Origin: Pseudomonadota bacterium
GTDB lineage: Bacteria; Pseudomonadota; Gammaproteobacteria; Burkholderiales; Burkholderiaceae_C
NCBI GenBank assembly: GCA_020161145.1
Contig: JAIUPQ010000001.1
Span: 806,001 to 870,000, forward strand
DNA: 64,000 nucleotides
Direction of reading: 5' to 3'
Each line of letters starts with the position of its first letter. Positions within the stretch are counted from its first letter, which is position 1. A program made the position numbers and the translations under genes. Positions 47,630 through 57,651 of the stretch are shown piece after piece. A model generated the notes under the pieces. The model did no database searches and was not told where the DNA came from. It saw only the letters and a list, made by a program, of their open reading frames with translations.

Positions 47630-50404
47630 TCAGGCCGTCAGTCGGGCGAGTTGGGCCTGGACCGAGGCCAGTTCGACCTCGAACCGCGTCTGGCGCTCGC
47701 GCTCCTGGGCCACCACGGCGGGAGGGGCGCGATCCACGAAACTGGCATTGCCCAGCTTGGCGGCGGTCTTGGCGATTTCGCCGGTCAGGCGCTCGGCCTC
47801 TTTGGCCAGGCGCACGCGCTCGGCGGCCACGTCGATCTCGACCTTGAGCGCCAGGCGCATGTCGCCCTGCACCACCACCGGGGCCAGCGCGGTGGCGGCG
47901 TCGAAGGCGGCGGCATCGGCCGTGGCCTCCACGCCCGAGAGCTTGGCCAGTGCCTGCACATAAGGCGCGGCCTGCTGCACGAAGGCGACGGCCGGGCCGC
48001 TGGCGTGCACCAGCAGCGGCACGCGCTGGGCGGGTGAGAGGCCCATCTCGCTGCGCAGCGCGCGGCATTGGCCGGTGAGGGCCTGCAGCCGGGCCACGAA
48101 GGCGTCGGCCTCGGCGTCTGCCGTGCCGCCTTGCGGGTAGGGCGCGCGGGCGATGCCGGTGGCGGTGTCCTGGCCGGCCACCGGGGCCACGGTCTGCCAC
48201 AGCTCGGCGGTGATGAAGGGAATCACCGGGTGGGCCAGGCGCAGCACGGCCTCGAGCACGGCGATCAGCGTGCGCCGCGTGGCCCGCTGCTGCTCGGGTG
48301 TGCCGGTCTGCAACTGCACCTTGGCCAGCTCCAGGTACCAGTCGCAATACTGGTCCCAGACGAACTGATAGAGCGCGGCGGCCACCAGGTCGAGCCGGAA
48401 GGCGGCAAAGCCCTCGGCCACGGCGGCCTGGGTGCGGGCGAACTCGCCCTCGATCCAGCGATCGATGGCGCTGCCGGGCTCGTCGGTGCCAATGGCCTGG
48501 CCTTCGACGTTCATCAGCACGAAGCGGGTGGCGTTCCACAGCTTGTTGCAGAAGTTGCGGTAGCCCTCGCAGCGCTTGGTGTCGAAGTTGATCTGGCGGC
48601 CCAGGCTGGCGTAGCTGGCCATGGTGAAGCGCAGCGCGTCGGCGCCGTAGGCGGGCATGCCCTCGGGGAACTCCTTGCGCACGCGCGCGGCCACCTTGGG
48701 CGCCAGCTCGGGTTTGCGCAGACCGGTGGTGGATTTGCGCACCAGCTCGTCCAGCGCGCAGCCCTGGATCAGGTCCACCGGGTCGATGACGTTGCCCTCG
48801 CTTTTGCTCATCTTGTTGCCGTGGGCGTCATAGACCAGGCCGTGGATGTAGACGTGCTTGAAGGGCACCTTGCCGGTGAAGTGCAGCGTCATCATGATCA
48901 TCCGGGCGACCCAGAAGAAGATGATGTCAAAGCCGGTGACCAGCACGGTGGAGGGCAAAAAGAGGTCTTGCTCGATGGTCTTGGCCGGCCAGCCCAGGGT
49001 GGAGAACGGGAACTGCGCGGCCGAATACCAGGTGTCGAGCACGTCGGGGTCGCGGGTCAGCGTCTTGCCCCCGGCCTGGGCCTGGGCCTCGGCCTCGCTG
49101 CGGGCGACATAGACGCGGCCGTCTTCGTCGTACCAGGCCGGAATCTGGTGGCCCCACCAGAGCTGGCGGCTGATGGTCCAGTCCTGGATGTGGCTCATCC
49201 AGTGGTCCCAGGTGCTGACCCAGTTGCCGGGCACGAACTGCACGTCGCCGCGCTGCACGGCCTGGATGGCGCGGCCGGCCAGCGATTCGCCGTCGGCACC
49301 CGGCTTGGTCATGGCCATGAACCACTGGTCGGTCAGCATGGGCTCCACGACCTGGCCGCTGCGCGCGCAGCGCGGCACCATCAGCTTGTGCTTTTTGGTC
49401 TCGACCAGAAAGCCTTGCGCATCCAGGTCGGCCACCACGCGCTTGCGCGCCACGAAACGGTCCAGGCCCCGGTAGGCCTCGGGGGCGTTGTCGTTGAGCG
49501 TGGCGTCGAGGTTGAGCACGCCAATGACGGGCAGGCCGTGGCGCTGGCCCACGGCGTAGTCGTTGTGGTCGTGGGCGGGCGTGACCTTGACCACGCCGGT
49601 ACCGAAGTCCTTGTCCACGTAGGCGTCGGCAATGACCGGGATGATGCGGCCCACCAGCGGCAGCGTGACGGTCTTGCCCACCAGGGCGGCATAGCGCGCG
49701 TCGTCGGGGTGCACCATCAGCGCCACGTCGCCCAGCATGGTCTCGGGCCGGGTGGTGGCCACCACCAGATCGCCCGAGCCATCGGTCAGCGGGTAGCGGA
49801 TGTGCCAGAGGAAGCCGTCTTCCTCGTGGCTCTCGGTCTCCAGGTCGGACACCGCCGAGCGCAGGCCCGGATCCCAGTTGACCAGCTTCTTGGCGCGGTA
49901 GATCAAACCCTCTTCATAGAGGCGCACAAAGGTTTCGATGACCACCCTGGACTGGGTTTCGTCCATGGTGAAGTACTCGCGGCCCCAGTCCACGGTGTCG
50001 CCCAGGCGGCGCATCTGACCGGTGATGGTGTTGCCGCTGTGCTCTTTCCATTGCCAGACCTTGTCGATGAAGGCGGCGCGGCCCAGGTCGTGGCGCGACT
50101 GGCCCTGCTCCTGCAACTGGCGCTCGACGACGATTTGCGTGGCGATGCCGGCGTGGTCGGTGCCCGGCAGCCACAGCGTGTTCTCGCCCCGCATCCGGTG
50201 GTAGCGCACCAGCGCGTCCATGATGGTGTGGTTGAAGCCGTGGCCCATGTGCAGCGTGCCGGTGACGTTGGGCGGCGGCAGCTGGATGGAAAACGAGGGC
50301 TTGCTCGCGTCCAGCGTAGGTTGGCCGATCTCGGGGCGCGCCCACTCGGGCGCCCAGCGGGCTTCGATGGCGGCGGGGTCGAAGGATTTGGCGAGTTCGG
50401 TCAT
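47630..50404 (-). CDS. valS: Valyl-tRNA synthetase
   Basis: Class I aminoacyl-tRNA synthetase charging tRNA(Val). The 924-residue protein has [21 protein letters not shown] with the HIGH-type motif, the editing domain ([17 protein letters not shown]), [12 protein letters not shown], and the C-terminal coiled-coil tRNA-binding arm ([43 protein letters not shown]). The ATG at 50404 ([14 protein letters not shown]) is the family N-terminus. It lies 60 bp after the SCO1-like gene. Confidence 0.98.
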   Translation of the reverse strand: MTELAKSFDPAAIEARWAPEWARPEIGQPTLDASKPSFSIQLPPPNVTGTLHMGHGFNHTIMDALVRYHRMRGENTLWLPGTDHAGIATQIVVERQLQEQGQSRHDLGRAAFIDKVWQWKEHSGNTITGQMRRLGDTVDWGREYFTMDETQSRVVIETFVRLYEEGLIYRAKKLVNWDPGLRSAVSDLETESHEEDGFLWHIRYPLTDGSGDLVVATTRPETMLGDVALMVHPDDARYAALVGKTVTLPLVGRIIPVIADAYVDKDFGTGVVKVTPAHDHNDYAVGQRHGLPVIGVLNLDATLNDNAPEAYRGLDRFVARKRVVADLDAQGFLVETKKHKLMVPRCARSGQVVEPMLTDQWFMAMTKPGADGESLAGRAIQAVQRGDVQFVPGNWVSTWDHWMSHIQDWTISRQLWWGHQIPAWYDEDGRVYVARSEAEAQAQAGGKTLTRDPDVLDTWYSAAQFPFSTLGWPAKTIEQDLFLPSTVLVTGFDIIFFWVARMIMMTLHFTGKVPFKHVYIHGLVYDAHGNKMSKSEGNVIDPVDLIQGCALDELVRKSTTGLRKPELAPKVAARVRKEFPEGMPAYGADALRFTMASYASLGRQINFDTKRCEGYRNFCNKLWNATRFVLMNVEGQAIGTDEPGSAIDRWIEGEFARTQAAVAEGFAAFRLDLVAAALYQFVWDQYCDWYLELAKVQLQTGTPEQQRATRRTLIAVLEAVLRLAHPVIPFITAELWQTVAPVAGQDTATGIARAPYPQGGTADAEADAFVARLQALTGQCRALRSEMGLSPAQRVPLLVHASGPAVAFVQQAAPYVQALAKLSGVEATADAAAFDAATALAPVVVQGDMRLALKVEIDVAAERVRLAKEAERLTGEIAKTAAKLGNASFVDRAPPAVVAQERERQTRFEVELASVQAQLARLTA

Positions 50405-50464
50405 GGCGCGGCGCGGGCCCCGGGGCAAAACCTTGAATTGTAGGAGTGGGGCGCAGCCCGGCGG

Positions 50465-51055
50465 TCAGCCCGCCTTGGCCTGTTCGACCAGCAGCCGCGC
50501 CAGGTCGGCCGCGCTGGCCAGGTCGGCGCAGCGGTAGGCAAAGCGGCCCTGGGGATCGAAGAAAACGACCTCGCCGCTGTGGCGGTCGTTGCCGGTGCGG
50601 CGGGCGCCCAGAAAGTCCAGCAGCAGGTCGCCGTGGCGCGGACCGGGTACGGCGGCCCGCCAGGGCAGGGGGCTTTTGGCGTCGCCGCCGCTGCGCGTCA
50701 GCCACGCGGCCAGCGCGGCCGGCGTGTCGGTCAGCGGGCTGATGCTGACCGACAGCAGCGCCAGCAGGCGGGTTTCCTGCGGTGGCCGGTGCTGCGCCAG
50801 GCGCCGCTGCAAGGCCGCAAAGACGGCGCCCTGCACCGGGCAGGTGCTGCTGCAACTGGTGTACATCAGCTGCAGCGCCGTCCAGCGTCCGCGCAGCAGG
50901 TCGGCCAACGTGGTGGCCTGGCCGCTGCTGGTGGTCAGCGCCAGCGTGGGCGGGGCTGAGCGGGGCGTGATCGGGCCCAGCCCCTCATGGGCCCAGGCGG
51001 TGGAGGCGGGCCATGCTGGCGTCAGGGCCAACAGGGCTTGGCGGCGGTTCATCAT
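50465..51055 (-). CDS. SCO1/SenC family copper-binding protein
   Basis: A 196-residue exported thioredoxin-fold protein with an N-terminal signal (MNRRQALLALTPAWPASTAWA). The copper site is present: CSSTCP (Cys-x3-Cys) and the distant histidine in DRHSGEVVFFDPQG. SCO proteins deliver copper to, or reduce, cuproenzymes in the periplasm. Here it is translationally coupled (ATGA) to a cytochrome gene, which follows the copper radical oxidase gene, so it probably matures that oxidase rather than cytochrome c oxidase. Confidence 0.92.
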   Translation of the reverse strand: MMNRRQALLALTPAWPASTAWAHEGLGPITPRSAPPTLALTTSSGQATTLADLLRGRWTALQLMYTSCSSTCPVQGAVFAALQRRLAQHRPPQETRLLALLSVSISPLTDTPAALAAWLTRSGGDAKSPLPWRAAVPGPRHGDLLLDFLGARRTGNDRHSGEVVFFDPQGRFAYRCADLASAADLARLLVEQAKAG

Positions 51056-51465
51056 TGACGTGACAAAAAGGTCCACAAGGCAGTGCAGTCGGCGTCGGCG
51101 GCGGTGTACAGCGGCATGGCGCGCGTCAGCGTGACCTGGGCCGGGTCCACGCCTTCGCGCAGGGCGCGGCACAGGGTGCGCTCGTCATAGACGCTGGGCG
51201 GCCCGCCGCGGCGCGCCTGGGCGGTGGTCAGGGTGGCGCTGCTCAGCAGCGGCCCGATGCGGTCGGCACCTTCGCCGTGGCAGTTGATGCAGCGGGCGGC
51301 CTGCACGGGCAGCGGGTCGGCATGGCCGGCCAGCCGCGCAGGCAGCGCGGCCTGGCCGGTGAACAGCGCCTCGCCCTGGTGCCGCCAGTACAGTTGCTGC
51401 GCAATGGCAAAAGTGCCCAGACCCACCACGCCCAGCAGGACGCGCCACGTTCGCCGGCGTCGCAT
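51052..51465 (-). CDS. Membrane-anchored monohaem cytochrome c
   Basis: A 137-residue protein: signal anchor (WRVLLGVVGLGTFAIAQQLYW, residues 6-26) and a class I cytochrome c domain with haem motif CINCHGEGADRIG and a likely distal methionine in TRAMPLYTAADA. It is expected in the periplasm, carrying electrons. The start is ATG 51465; a TTG at 51480 would overlap the preceding stop. Only 11 bp separate it from the large oxidase/cytochrome lipoprotein, and it overlaps the SCO1-like gene. Confidence 0.9.
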   Translation of the reverse strand: MRRRRTWRVLLGVVGLGTFAIAQQLYWRHQGEALFTGQAALPARLAGHADPLPVQAARCINCHGEGADRIGPLLSSATLTTAQARRGGPPSVYDERTLCRALREGVDPAQVTLTRAMPLYTAADADCTALWTFLSRQ

Positions 51466-51476
51466 ACCCGCGACGC

Positions 51477-54400
51477 TCAATTGAACAGCGCGGAGGCCGG
51501 CACCACCTCGCTGGCGCTGGCGCCGGGTTTGCGCCACAGCAGTTGCATGGCGGTGCCGCCGTAGCTTTCGAAGTACTCCAGCTTGATGCTGACGCGCTGC
51601 CCCGCCGCCAGGGTGATGGCCGCCGCCGTGTCGGTGGTGGGGCCGTGCAGCGTCCAGTTGTCGATGACCAACTGGCCGTTGATCCACAGCCGCACACCGT
51701 CGTCGGAGACGGTCTGGAGGACGTAGCTGCCGGCGGCCTCGGCCTGCACGGTGCCCGTCCAGCGCGCCGAGAAGTGGTCGGTGGGCACGCCGGGGCCGGG
51801 GCTGCCGCCGCCCCAGTTGAAGTTGACGGCCTCCGCGCGGGTCAGCAGCGGCGTGCCCGCCAGCGCCTCGCCGGTGAAGTACTGGCCGATCAGGCCGGCG
51901 CCGTCCCGAGACAGGGCCGACATCGGCACCGCCTCGCTGGTGCTGGCGCCGGGCTTGCGCCACAGCAGCTGCATGGTGGCGCCGCCGGTGCGCTCGAAGT
52001 ACTCCAGCTTGATGCTGACGCGCTGCCCCGCCGCCAGGGTGATGGCCGCCGCCGTGTCGGTGGTGGGGCCGTGCAGCGTCCAGTTGTCGATGACCAACTG
52101 ACCGTTGATCCACAGCCGCACACCGTCGTCGGAGACGGTCTGGAAGACGTAGCTGCCGGCGGCCTCGGCCTGTACGTTGCCCGTCCAGCGCGCCGAGAAG
52201 TAGTCGGCCGGCACGCCGGCGCCAGGGCTGGCGCCACCCCAACCGAAGTTGACGGCCTCGATGCGGGTCAGCACCGGCTGGCCCGCCAGGGCCTCGCCCG
52301 TGAAGTACTCGCCGACCAGACCCGTGTTGACGGGAAGGGGCGCGGCCGGCTCCTCGCGGCCGATCTGCTGCACGTAGTCGGTCACCTGGGTGAGTTGGGT
52401 GGCGCTGAGGCTGACGTTGGTGTGCGCGGCAATGGCGCCGGCCACGCTGGCGGCCGAGCCGTCGTGCAGGTACGGGCCGGTGGCCCAGACGTCGCGCAGC
52501 GTGGGCACGTCCAGCCCCGTGAGCGGGCCACCCAGGCGCTGGCCGCTGGTGGGCTTGAGGGTGCCCACGTTGACCAGCGTGCCGCCCGCACTGTTGGTGA
52601 AGGCGCTGCCGCTGTGGCAGCTGCTGCAGTTGCTGGCGAACACGGTGCGGCCGGCCAGGGCGCTGGCGGTCAGCGTGCCGTCGGCGTTGCGCAGCGGGCT
52701 GGGCGCGGCGGTGGTCAGGCTGTTCACGTAGGTGGCCAGGGCGTCCAGGTCGGCGCTGACGCCGGCCTTGGGGGTGCCCAGCGGCTGGCTGCGCGAGCCG
52801 ACGAAGAAGTCGGCGTTGCTCATCAGCCCGGTGCCCAGCGAGAAGTTGCGGATCTGGCCCTCGAAGTCCTGCACCTCGTCGAAGTTGCCCGTCCAGTGCA
52901 GGCGGCCCTGGCCCGCATGGCCCACCAGCGCAATGGTGTTGCGCAGGCCTTCGCCGGCATGGGCCATGTCCCAGATGCGGCCATCGGCGCCGCCGCCTTC
53001 GTGGCAGGTGGCGCAGCTCATGTAGCCGTCGCGCGCCAGGCGGGGGTCGCGGGCGTCGTAGAAGAGCTGCTTGCCCCGCAGCACGTTGGCCGCCAGGGCC
53101 TCGGTGGCCACGCTGGCCGTGGTGTTCACCAGCGGCATGCGGCTCTGGCCTTGCTGCACCAGCGGGCGCAGGTCATAGGTGCCCACGCTGCGCGCCATGA
53201 AGTTCTGCACGTACAGCGTCAGCCCGTCGGCCGAGACGGCGACGCCTTGCGGCGCAAAACCGGTGTCGGTGCGGAAGACCTCGCGGCTGCGCAGGGGGTC
53301 GATGACCGCCACCTGGCGGCTGGTCTCCAGCGTCACGAACAAATAGCTGCCCGTGGGGTGGAAGGCGGCCGCGCTGGCCAGGCTGGCGTTGTCGTGGTCG
53401 ATGCGGGCCGCCAGGTCGTCGCTGGTGCGGCCGTCCAGCGTGATGCGTGAGGTGGCGGCGCGCACGGTGTTCTCGAAGTTCAGATCCAGCCCATCGCGCT
53501 GGCGCCCGCGCAAGATGTTGTCCTGCTTGCCCGGCACCCAGGCGAACTGGCCGCTGGGGGCGATGACGGGGGCGCCCAGGTAGTTGGGCACGCCGCGGCC
53601 GCTGACGGTGGTGTCGGGCGCGCTGCTGTGCTGCAGCCGCACGCTGCGCCGCAAGGCCAGGGTGCCCGCGTCCAGCACGCGCACCTCGCCGCCGCCGTCG
53701 GTGCCCGGGCGGGCGGTGGCCTCACCGGTCTGCGGTGCGGTGACGAAGCGGCTCACCAGCAAGTCGGTGCCGGCGGCGTTCAGGGCCAGCTGCCGCACCT
53801 CGGGCATGACGCCGGCACGGGCCTGGATGCTGCCCGTGGCGGTCAGGCGCATGACCTCACCCACCGCAGAGAGGCTGACGTAGACGCTGCCATTGGCCGC
53901 CGCGACCACGCCAAACGGCTGGGAGGCGCGGGGCAAGGCCACGGTCTGCACCACGCTGAGGGTGGTGGGGTTGATGACGCTGAGCGAGGCGCTGTCCTGG
54001 TTGGCCACCCAGATGCGGCCATCGGGCGCCACGGTCAGCGTGCGTGGCCGCTGGCCCACGGCGATTTCGGCCACGCGGGTCTGCATGGCGGTGTCGATGA
54101 CGGCCACCGAGTTGTTGTCGGGGTTGACCGTCCACAGACGGCTGCCACTCAAGGCCAGCGTGCCACTGCTGCGGCCGGCCTGGCCGGTGGCGCCCTGAAC
54201 GGCTTGCCAGAAGGTGATGACGCTGATGCGGCCGTCGGCATCGCGTGCGGTCAAGGTCACCCAGTACAGGCCGGGGTTGGCGTAGGTGTGGCCACCCAGC
54301 GGGCTGTCGCTCCAGTCGCTGGTGGCGCCATCGCCGTAGTCCCAGCGGTAGCTGTAGGTGCCGCTGGAGCTGGGGGTGCCGTCCCACTGCGCCGCCGTGC

Positions 54401-57400
54401 CGGCGGCCACGATGGGGGCCTGGATGCCGCCGCTCCATTGGGCCCGTGCGCTGTCCACGGTCAGCGTGAAACGTGCCACGCTGTTGCCGCCACGGCCATC
54501 GCTGGCGGCCAGCGTGACGTCGTAGCTGCCCGCGACCGACGCGGTGCCGCTGATCTGCCAGCCGCCCTGGGGCGTGGTGCTCAGCGACAGGCCGGGAGGC
54601 AGGCCGCCGGCCGTCAGGGTGACGGTGTCGCCGTCGGGGTCGCTGGTGGGCACGGGCAGTTGGGCCGCCACGTCTTGCTCGACGCGGATGACCGCTGGTG
54701 CCAGTACGACGGGCGGCTGGTTGTCGGCGCGTTGGCCGAAGACCTCGACCTCGGCCAGTTGCAGGTAGTTGGTGCCGGGCAGTTGCACCCGCACGTAGCG
54801 CCCGCGGGCACCGGTGGCGGCCACGGTGGTGACCGCCGCCGTGATGCCGCTGGGGGAGACTTTCCAGACCAGGGGGTCGGCCAGCAGGTCGGCGTAGGTG
54901 CGGCCGGCCATGGGGGTGTCCGACACCAGCACGCGGGCGCCGGCCAGGCGCTCGGCGCAGCAGTCGGTGCGGTTCCAGATGCGCACGGCCGTCAGGGCGT
55001 GGCTGTAGCTCAGGTCCACCTCCCACCAGGCGTTGGCGTCGAGGTTGGTGACCGCCATGGTGCGGGCACCGTAGTTGCCGTTGGTGTTGCCGTCCACGGC
55101 GCGGGACGCCGGGTTGCCGCCTTCCCAGATGCTGGACTGCGAAGCCACCTTGCCCAGGGCCACGTTGCCGAAGTAGACGGTTTTTTCGTCCCGCTGGCCG
55201 CCCAGGCGCGCGAAGTCGCCCGTGGCGACGGCCGTACCCCAGTTGACCCCGTCGGCCGACAGCCAGACGCGGTAGGTCGTGATGATGCCGTTGACGTAGG
55301 GCGGCTGGGGCGGCAGTTGCCGCAAGCCGGTCACGAGCTGGGGGCGCCCCATGTCGATGGTGATCTGATGTGGCAGCGGGGCATTGCCGTTGACCCAGGC
55401 GGTGTGCCAGAGGGTGCTCGCCTGGCCGTCCAGCACGGCGCTGGCGGGGTGGTTGCCATCCTGGCTGTCGGTGCTGGCCGTCCAGCCGGTGCGGGGCAAG
55501 TTCTGCCCGTCGGCGCCCAGCAGGTTGATTTCCGCCACGCTGCTCCAGGGGTTGCCGTTGAGCTCGCCCAGCGCCTCCAGGCGCACGTAGCGCGGCTGGA
55601 ACTGCGCGGCGGCGTTGACCGACCAGATGAAGTCGCTGGCCACCGTCACGTCGCCGTTGGCGCCGCCGCTGGCCGTGGCCAGCAGCGTCACGCGCCAGGT
55701 GCCGGCGCTGGTGGGCTGGCCGCTCAGGCGGCCGCTGGCCGGATCCACCGCGAGGCCGGGTGGCAGGTTGTTCGCCGCGACCCGCAGCGTGGTGCCGGCC
55801 GGGGTGGTGAGGGTGGGCTGAACCAGTGCCGTGGCACCGACGGATCCGGTGGCGTCGTCGATGGGGGTGATGGTGGGCGCGCCGTCGCGCACCACGCGCA
55901 CGATGCGGGCCACCGAGGGCACGCCGGCATCGGTCATGGCGAACAGCATCCAGTCGCCCGGCAGGGCCAGGCCGGGGTGGCGCGGCACGTCCACCGCGTA
56001 GCGGCCGCCGCCCAGCGCACGAAAGCTCAGGGGCAGGCGGCGCTGGTCGTTGTTGACGGTGTGGGTGGTGGACGAGGCGCGCACCATGGCCAGCGAGGCG
56101 ATGGGGGTGTCGGTGGTGATCTCCACCGTCTGGCCGTAGGCCCAGCGCGCCGGCACGCTCTGGATGGCCGGTCGCGTGGCCGGAGTGCCATCGGCATTGA
56201 GCAGGTAGCTGGGGGTGTAGACCTGCACATCCGGGTGGTTGGCCGCACAGCCGGCGCCGCACAGGCCACCGCCGCTGGAGAGCACGCGGCCGTCGGGCAG
56301 CAGCAAGGCCACGCTGTGGTAGTTGCGCGGCACCTGCATGGCGGCCAGCGGCGTGAACTGCTCGGTGGCCGGATCCCACAGCTCGGGCGTCAGCACCGAG
56401 TTGTTGTCCGAGAAGCCGACGGCATAGGTCTGGCCGCCCACCACCATCACCTGGCCGTTGGGCAGCACCACGCTGTTGTGGTACGCGCGGCGGTAGGCCA
56501 TGGGGTTGATCTTGCGCACACGCGCGCCGTTGTCCACGTCGATCACGTAGCTGTTGGCGTTGGACTCGACGTGTTGGTAGGTGCGGCTGCCGCCGACCTT
56601 GAGCAGCATGCCGGCGTCGTACATGACGAGGTTGCCGCTGATCGAAGACTCGTCGTCGCTGCGCAGGCCGGCGTTGGTGATCTGGCCGTCGCCGGTGGGG
56701 TTGATCCAGTGCATGGACGGGCCTGGCCCGGCGTGGAAGACCTTGCCGTTGGCGGCCGGCACCAGCATCATGTGGCTGTCCATGGCGAAGTTCTGGCCCA
56801 CGTCGGCCACCAGGAACGGATCCACGGGCACACCGGGCAGGCGGCTCCAGGTGCCATTGGGGCTCCAGACTTCGGCATGCTTGCCGCCCAGGCCGCCCGA
56901 CCACGAACCACCCAGGGTCAGCACGCGCCCGTCGGGCAGCAAGGTGTTGGCCTGGTAGCCGCGCGGAATGTTCATGTTGCCGCTGGGCGACCAGACCCCG
57001 GTGGCGGGGTCGAACAAGCTGGTCTTGGCGGCGGTCAGCCCGCCGTTCACCAACAGCCGCCCGTCGGCCAGGTTGGTGGTGCCAGGGCAGAACATGTTGT
57101 GGCCCGTCTCGGTGACGGTGCGCTCGGTCACCGTGCCGGTGGCGGGGTCAAAGGTGGCGAAGTAGGTGCGACCGGTGGCCGAGTTGAAGCTGAATTTCTC
57201 CTCGGCCGACCACAGCAGCACCTTGCCGTCGGGCAGGTTGGCGGCAGCGGCGGGCACCAGCGGCAGCGTGTAGACGGGTGACCAGTACCCCACGCTGGGC
57301 GGCGTCACGTTCTGTGTGGCCAAAGCCTGGCGACGGGTGGGATCCGTTGCCGCCGCTTTGGCATCTGGCTCGTCACTGCCGCCGCCGCAAGCGGCCAGCA

Positions 57401-57458
57401 GCGTGGTCAATATGAGGGCGGCAAGCGATGCCGGCACGGCGTGGCGAGCGTGTGACAT
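51477..57458 (-). CDS. Giant lipoprotein: copper radical oxidase, YVTN propeller, di-haem cytochrome c and two PA14 domains
   Basis: A 1993-residue lipoprotein (lipobox cysteine 24 in LLAAC). Residues 50-525 are a galactose-oxidase-like (AA5) propeller plus DUF1929 domain. All galactose-oxidase ligands have counterparts: Cys124 and Tyr168 (the cross-link pair), Trp186 in GGSWSGG, Tyr380-His381, and His466 in THTVNNDQRR. Putative-Ig, two discoidin-like domains (620-910), cadherin-like and PKD-like domains (910-1090) follow. A YVTN propeller (1095-1440) leads to cytochrome c motifs CATCH (1482-1486) and CSSCH (1611-1615), then PA14 domains (1714-1848, 1856-1990). Probably oxidises an extracellular alcohol, aldehyde or glycan, perhaps passing electrons to the haems. 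Confidence 0.93.
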   Translation of the reverse strand: MSHARHAVPASLAALILTTLLAACGGGSDEPDAKAAATDPTRRQALATQNVTPPSVGYWSPVYTLPLVPAAAANLPDGKVLLWSAEEKFSFNSATGRTYFATFDPATGTVTERTVTETGHNMFCPGTTNLADGRLLVNGGLTAAKTSLFDPATGVWSPSGNMNIPRGYQANTLLPDGRVLTLGGSWSGGLGGKHAEVWSPNGTWSRLPGVPVDPFLVADVGQNFAMDSHMMLVPAANGKVFHAGPGPSMHWINPTGDGQITNAGLRSDDESSISGNLVMYDAGMLLKVGGSRTYQHVESNANSYVIDVDNGARVRKINPMAYRRAYHNSVVLPNGQVMVVGGQTYAVGFSDNNSVLTPELWDPATEQFTPLAAMQVPRNYHSVALLLPDGRVLSSGGGLCGAGCAANHPDVQVYTPSYLLNADGTPATRPAIQSVPARWAYGQTVEITTDTPIASLAMVRASSTTHTVNNDQRRLPLSFRALGGGRYAVDVPRHPGLALPGDWMLFAMTDAGVPSVARIVRVVRDGAPTITPIDDATGSVGATALVQPTLTTPAGTTLRVAANNLPPGLAVDPASGRLSGQPTSAGTWRVTLLATASGGANGDVTVASDFIWSVNAAAQFQPRYVRLEALGELNGNPWSSVAEINLLGADGQNLPRTGWTASTDSQDGNHPASAVLDGQASTLWHTAWVNGNAPLPHQITIDMGRPQLVTGLRQLPPQPPYVNGIITTYRVWLSADGVNWGTAVATGDFARLGGQRDEKTVYFGNVALGKVASQSSIWEGGNPASRAVDGNTNGNYGARTMAVTNLDANAWWEVDLSYSHALTAVRIWNRTDCCAERLAGARVLVSDTPMAGRTYADLLADPLVWKVSPSGITAAVTTVAATGARGRYVRVQLPGTNYLQLAEVEVFGQRADNQPPVVLAPAVIRVEQDVAAQLPVPTSDPDGDTVTLTAGGLPPGLSLSTTPQGGWQISGTASVAGSYDVTLAASDGRGGNSVARFTLTVDSARAQWSGGIQAPIVAAGTAAQWDGTPSSSGTYSYRWDYGDGATSDWSDSPLGGHTYANPGLYWVTLTARDADGRISVITFWQAVQGATGQAGRSSGTLALSGSRLWTVNPDNNSVAVIDTAMQTRVAEIAVGQRPRTLTVAPDGRIWVANQDSASLSVINPTTLSVVQTVALPRASQPFGVVAAANGSVYVSLSAVGEVMRLTATGSIQARAGVMPEVRQLALNAAGTDLLVSRFVTAPQTGEATARPGTDGGGEVRVLDAGTLALRRSVRLQHSSAPDTTVSGRGVPNYLGAPVIAPSGQFAWVPGKQDNILRGRQRDGLDLNFENTVRAATSRITLDGRTSDDLAARIDHDNASLASAAAFHPTGSYLFVTLETSRQVAVIDPLRSREVFRTDTGFAPQGVAVSADGLTLYVQNFMARSVGTYDLRPLVQQGQSRMPLVNTTASVATEALAANVLRGKQLFYDARDPRLARDGYMSCATCHEGGGADGRIWDMAHAGEGLRNTIALVGHAGQGRLHWTGNFDEVQDFEGQIRNFSLGTGLMSNADFFVGSRSQPLGTPKAGVSADLDALATYVNSLTTAAPSPLRNADGTLTASALAGRTVFASNCSSCHSGSAFTNSAGGTLVNVGTLKPTSGQRLGGPLTGLDVPTLRDVWATGPYLHDGSAASVAGAIAAHTNVSLSATQLTQVTDYVQQIGREEPAAPLPVNTGLVGEYFTGEALAGQPVLTRIEAVNFGWGGASPGAGVPADYFSARWTGNVQAEAAGSYVFQTVSDDGVRLWINGQLVIDNWTLHGPTTDTAAAITLAAGQRVSIKLEYFERTGGATMQLLWRKPGASTSEAVPMSALSRDGAGLIGQYFTGEALAGTPLLTRAEAVNFNWGGGSPGPGVPTDHFSARWTGTVQAEAAGSYVLQTVSDDGVRLWINGQLVIDNWTLHGPTTDTAAAITLAAGQRVSIKLEYFESYGGTAMQLLWRKPGASASEVVPASALFN
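51489..52319 (-). repeat. Tandem 426-bp direct repeat encoding the two PA14 domains
   Basis: The segments coding for residues 1714-1848 and 1856-1990 of the large lipoprotein are nearly identical at DNA level with a period of 426 bp. For example, the stretches around 51595-51675 and 52021-52101 match base for base over most of their length. This points to recent duplication or gene conversion. Confidence 0.9.
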
Positions 57459-57651
57459 AGGGGTACTTCCTGACAATGTGATCCGTTTGTAACACTTTGA
57501 ATCTAAAGACCCTGCTTTGAACATCCCCAAAAGCGGGCAGACGTGATGAATTGCCTCCCCCAAATTAGGGGGGCGTGGCGGGGTTGCGTCAGCGCGGCGG
57601 CGTTTGGGGGCGTCGGTGGGCCCGGGCTGCGCTGCCACCTAGACTCCCGCC
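57459..57651. promoter_or_regulatory. Divergent intergenic region, oxidase lipoprotein versus MFS gene
   Basis: It contains AT-rich patches unusual here (around 57485-57530), an AGGAAG ribosome-binding site for the lipoprotein and, on the minus strand, TAGATT as a possible -10 box. No clear operator palindrome. It presumably holds promoters in both directions. Confidence 0.4.

Noticed and set aside
53628-57281. A 1217-codon open frame on the plus strand
   Set aside because: Antisense to the oxidase lipoprotein, very rich in Gly, His, Ala and Gln with no recognisable domain; long opposite-strand frames are expected in high-GC DNA.
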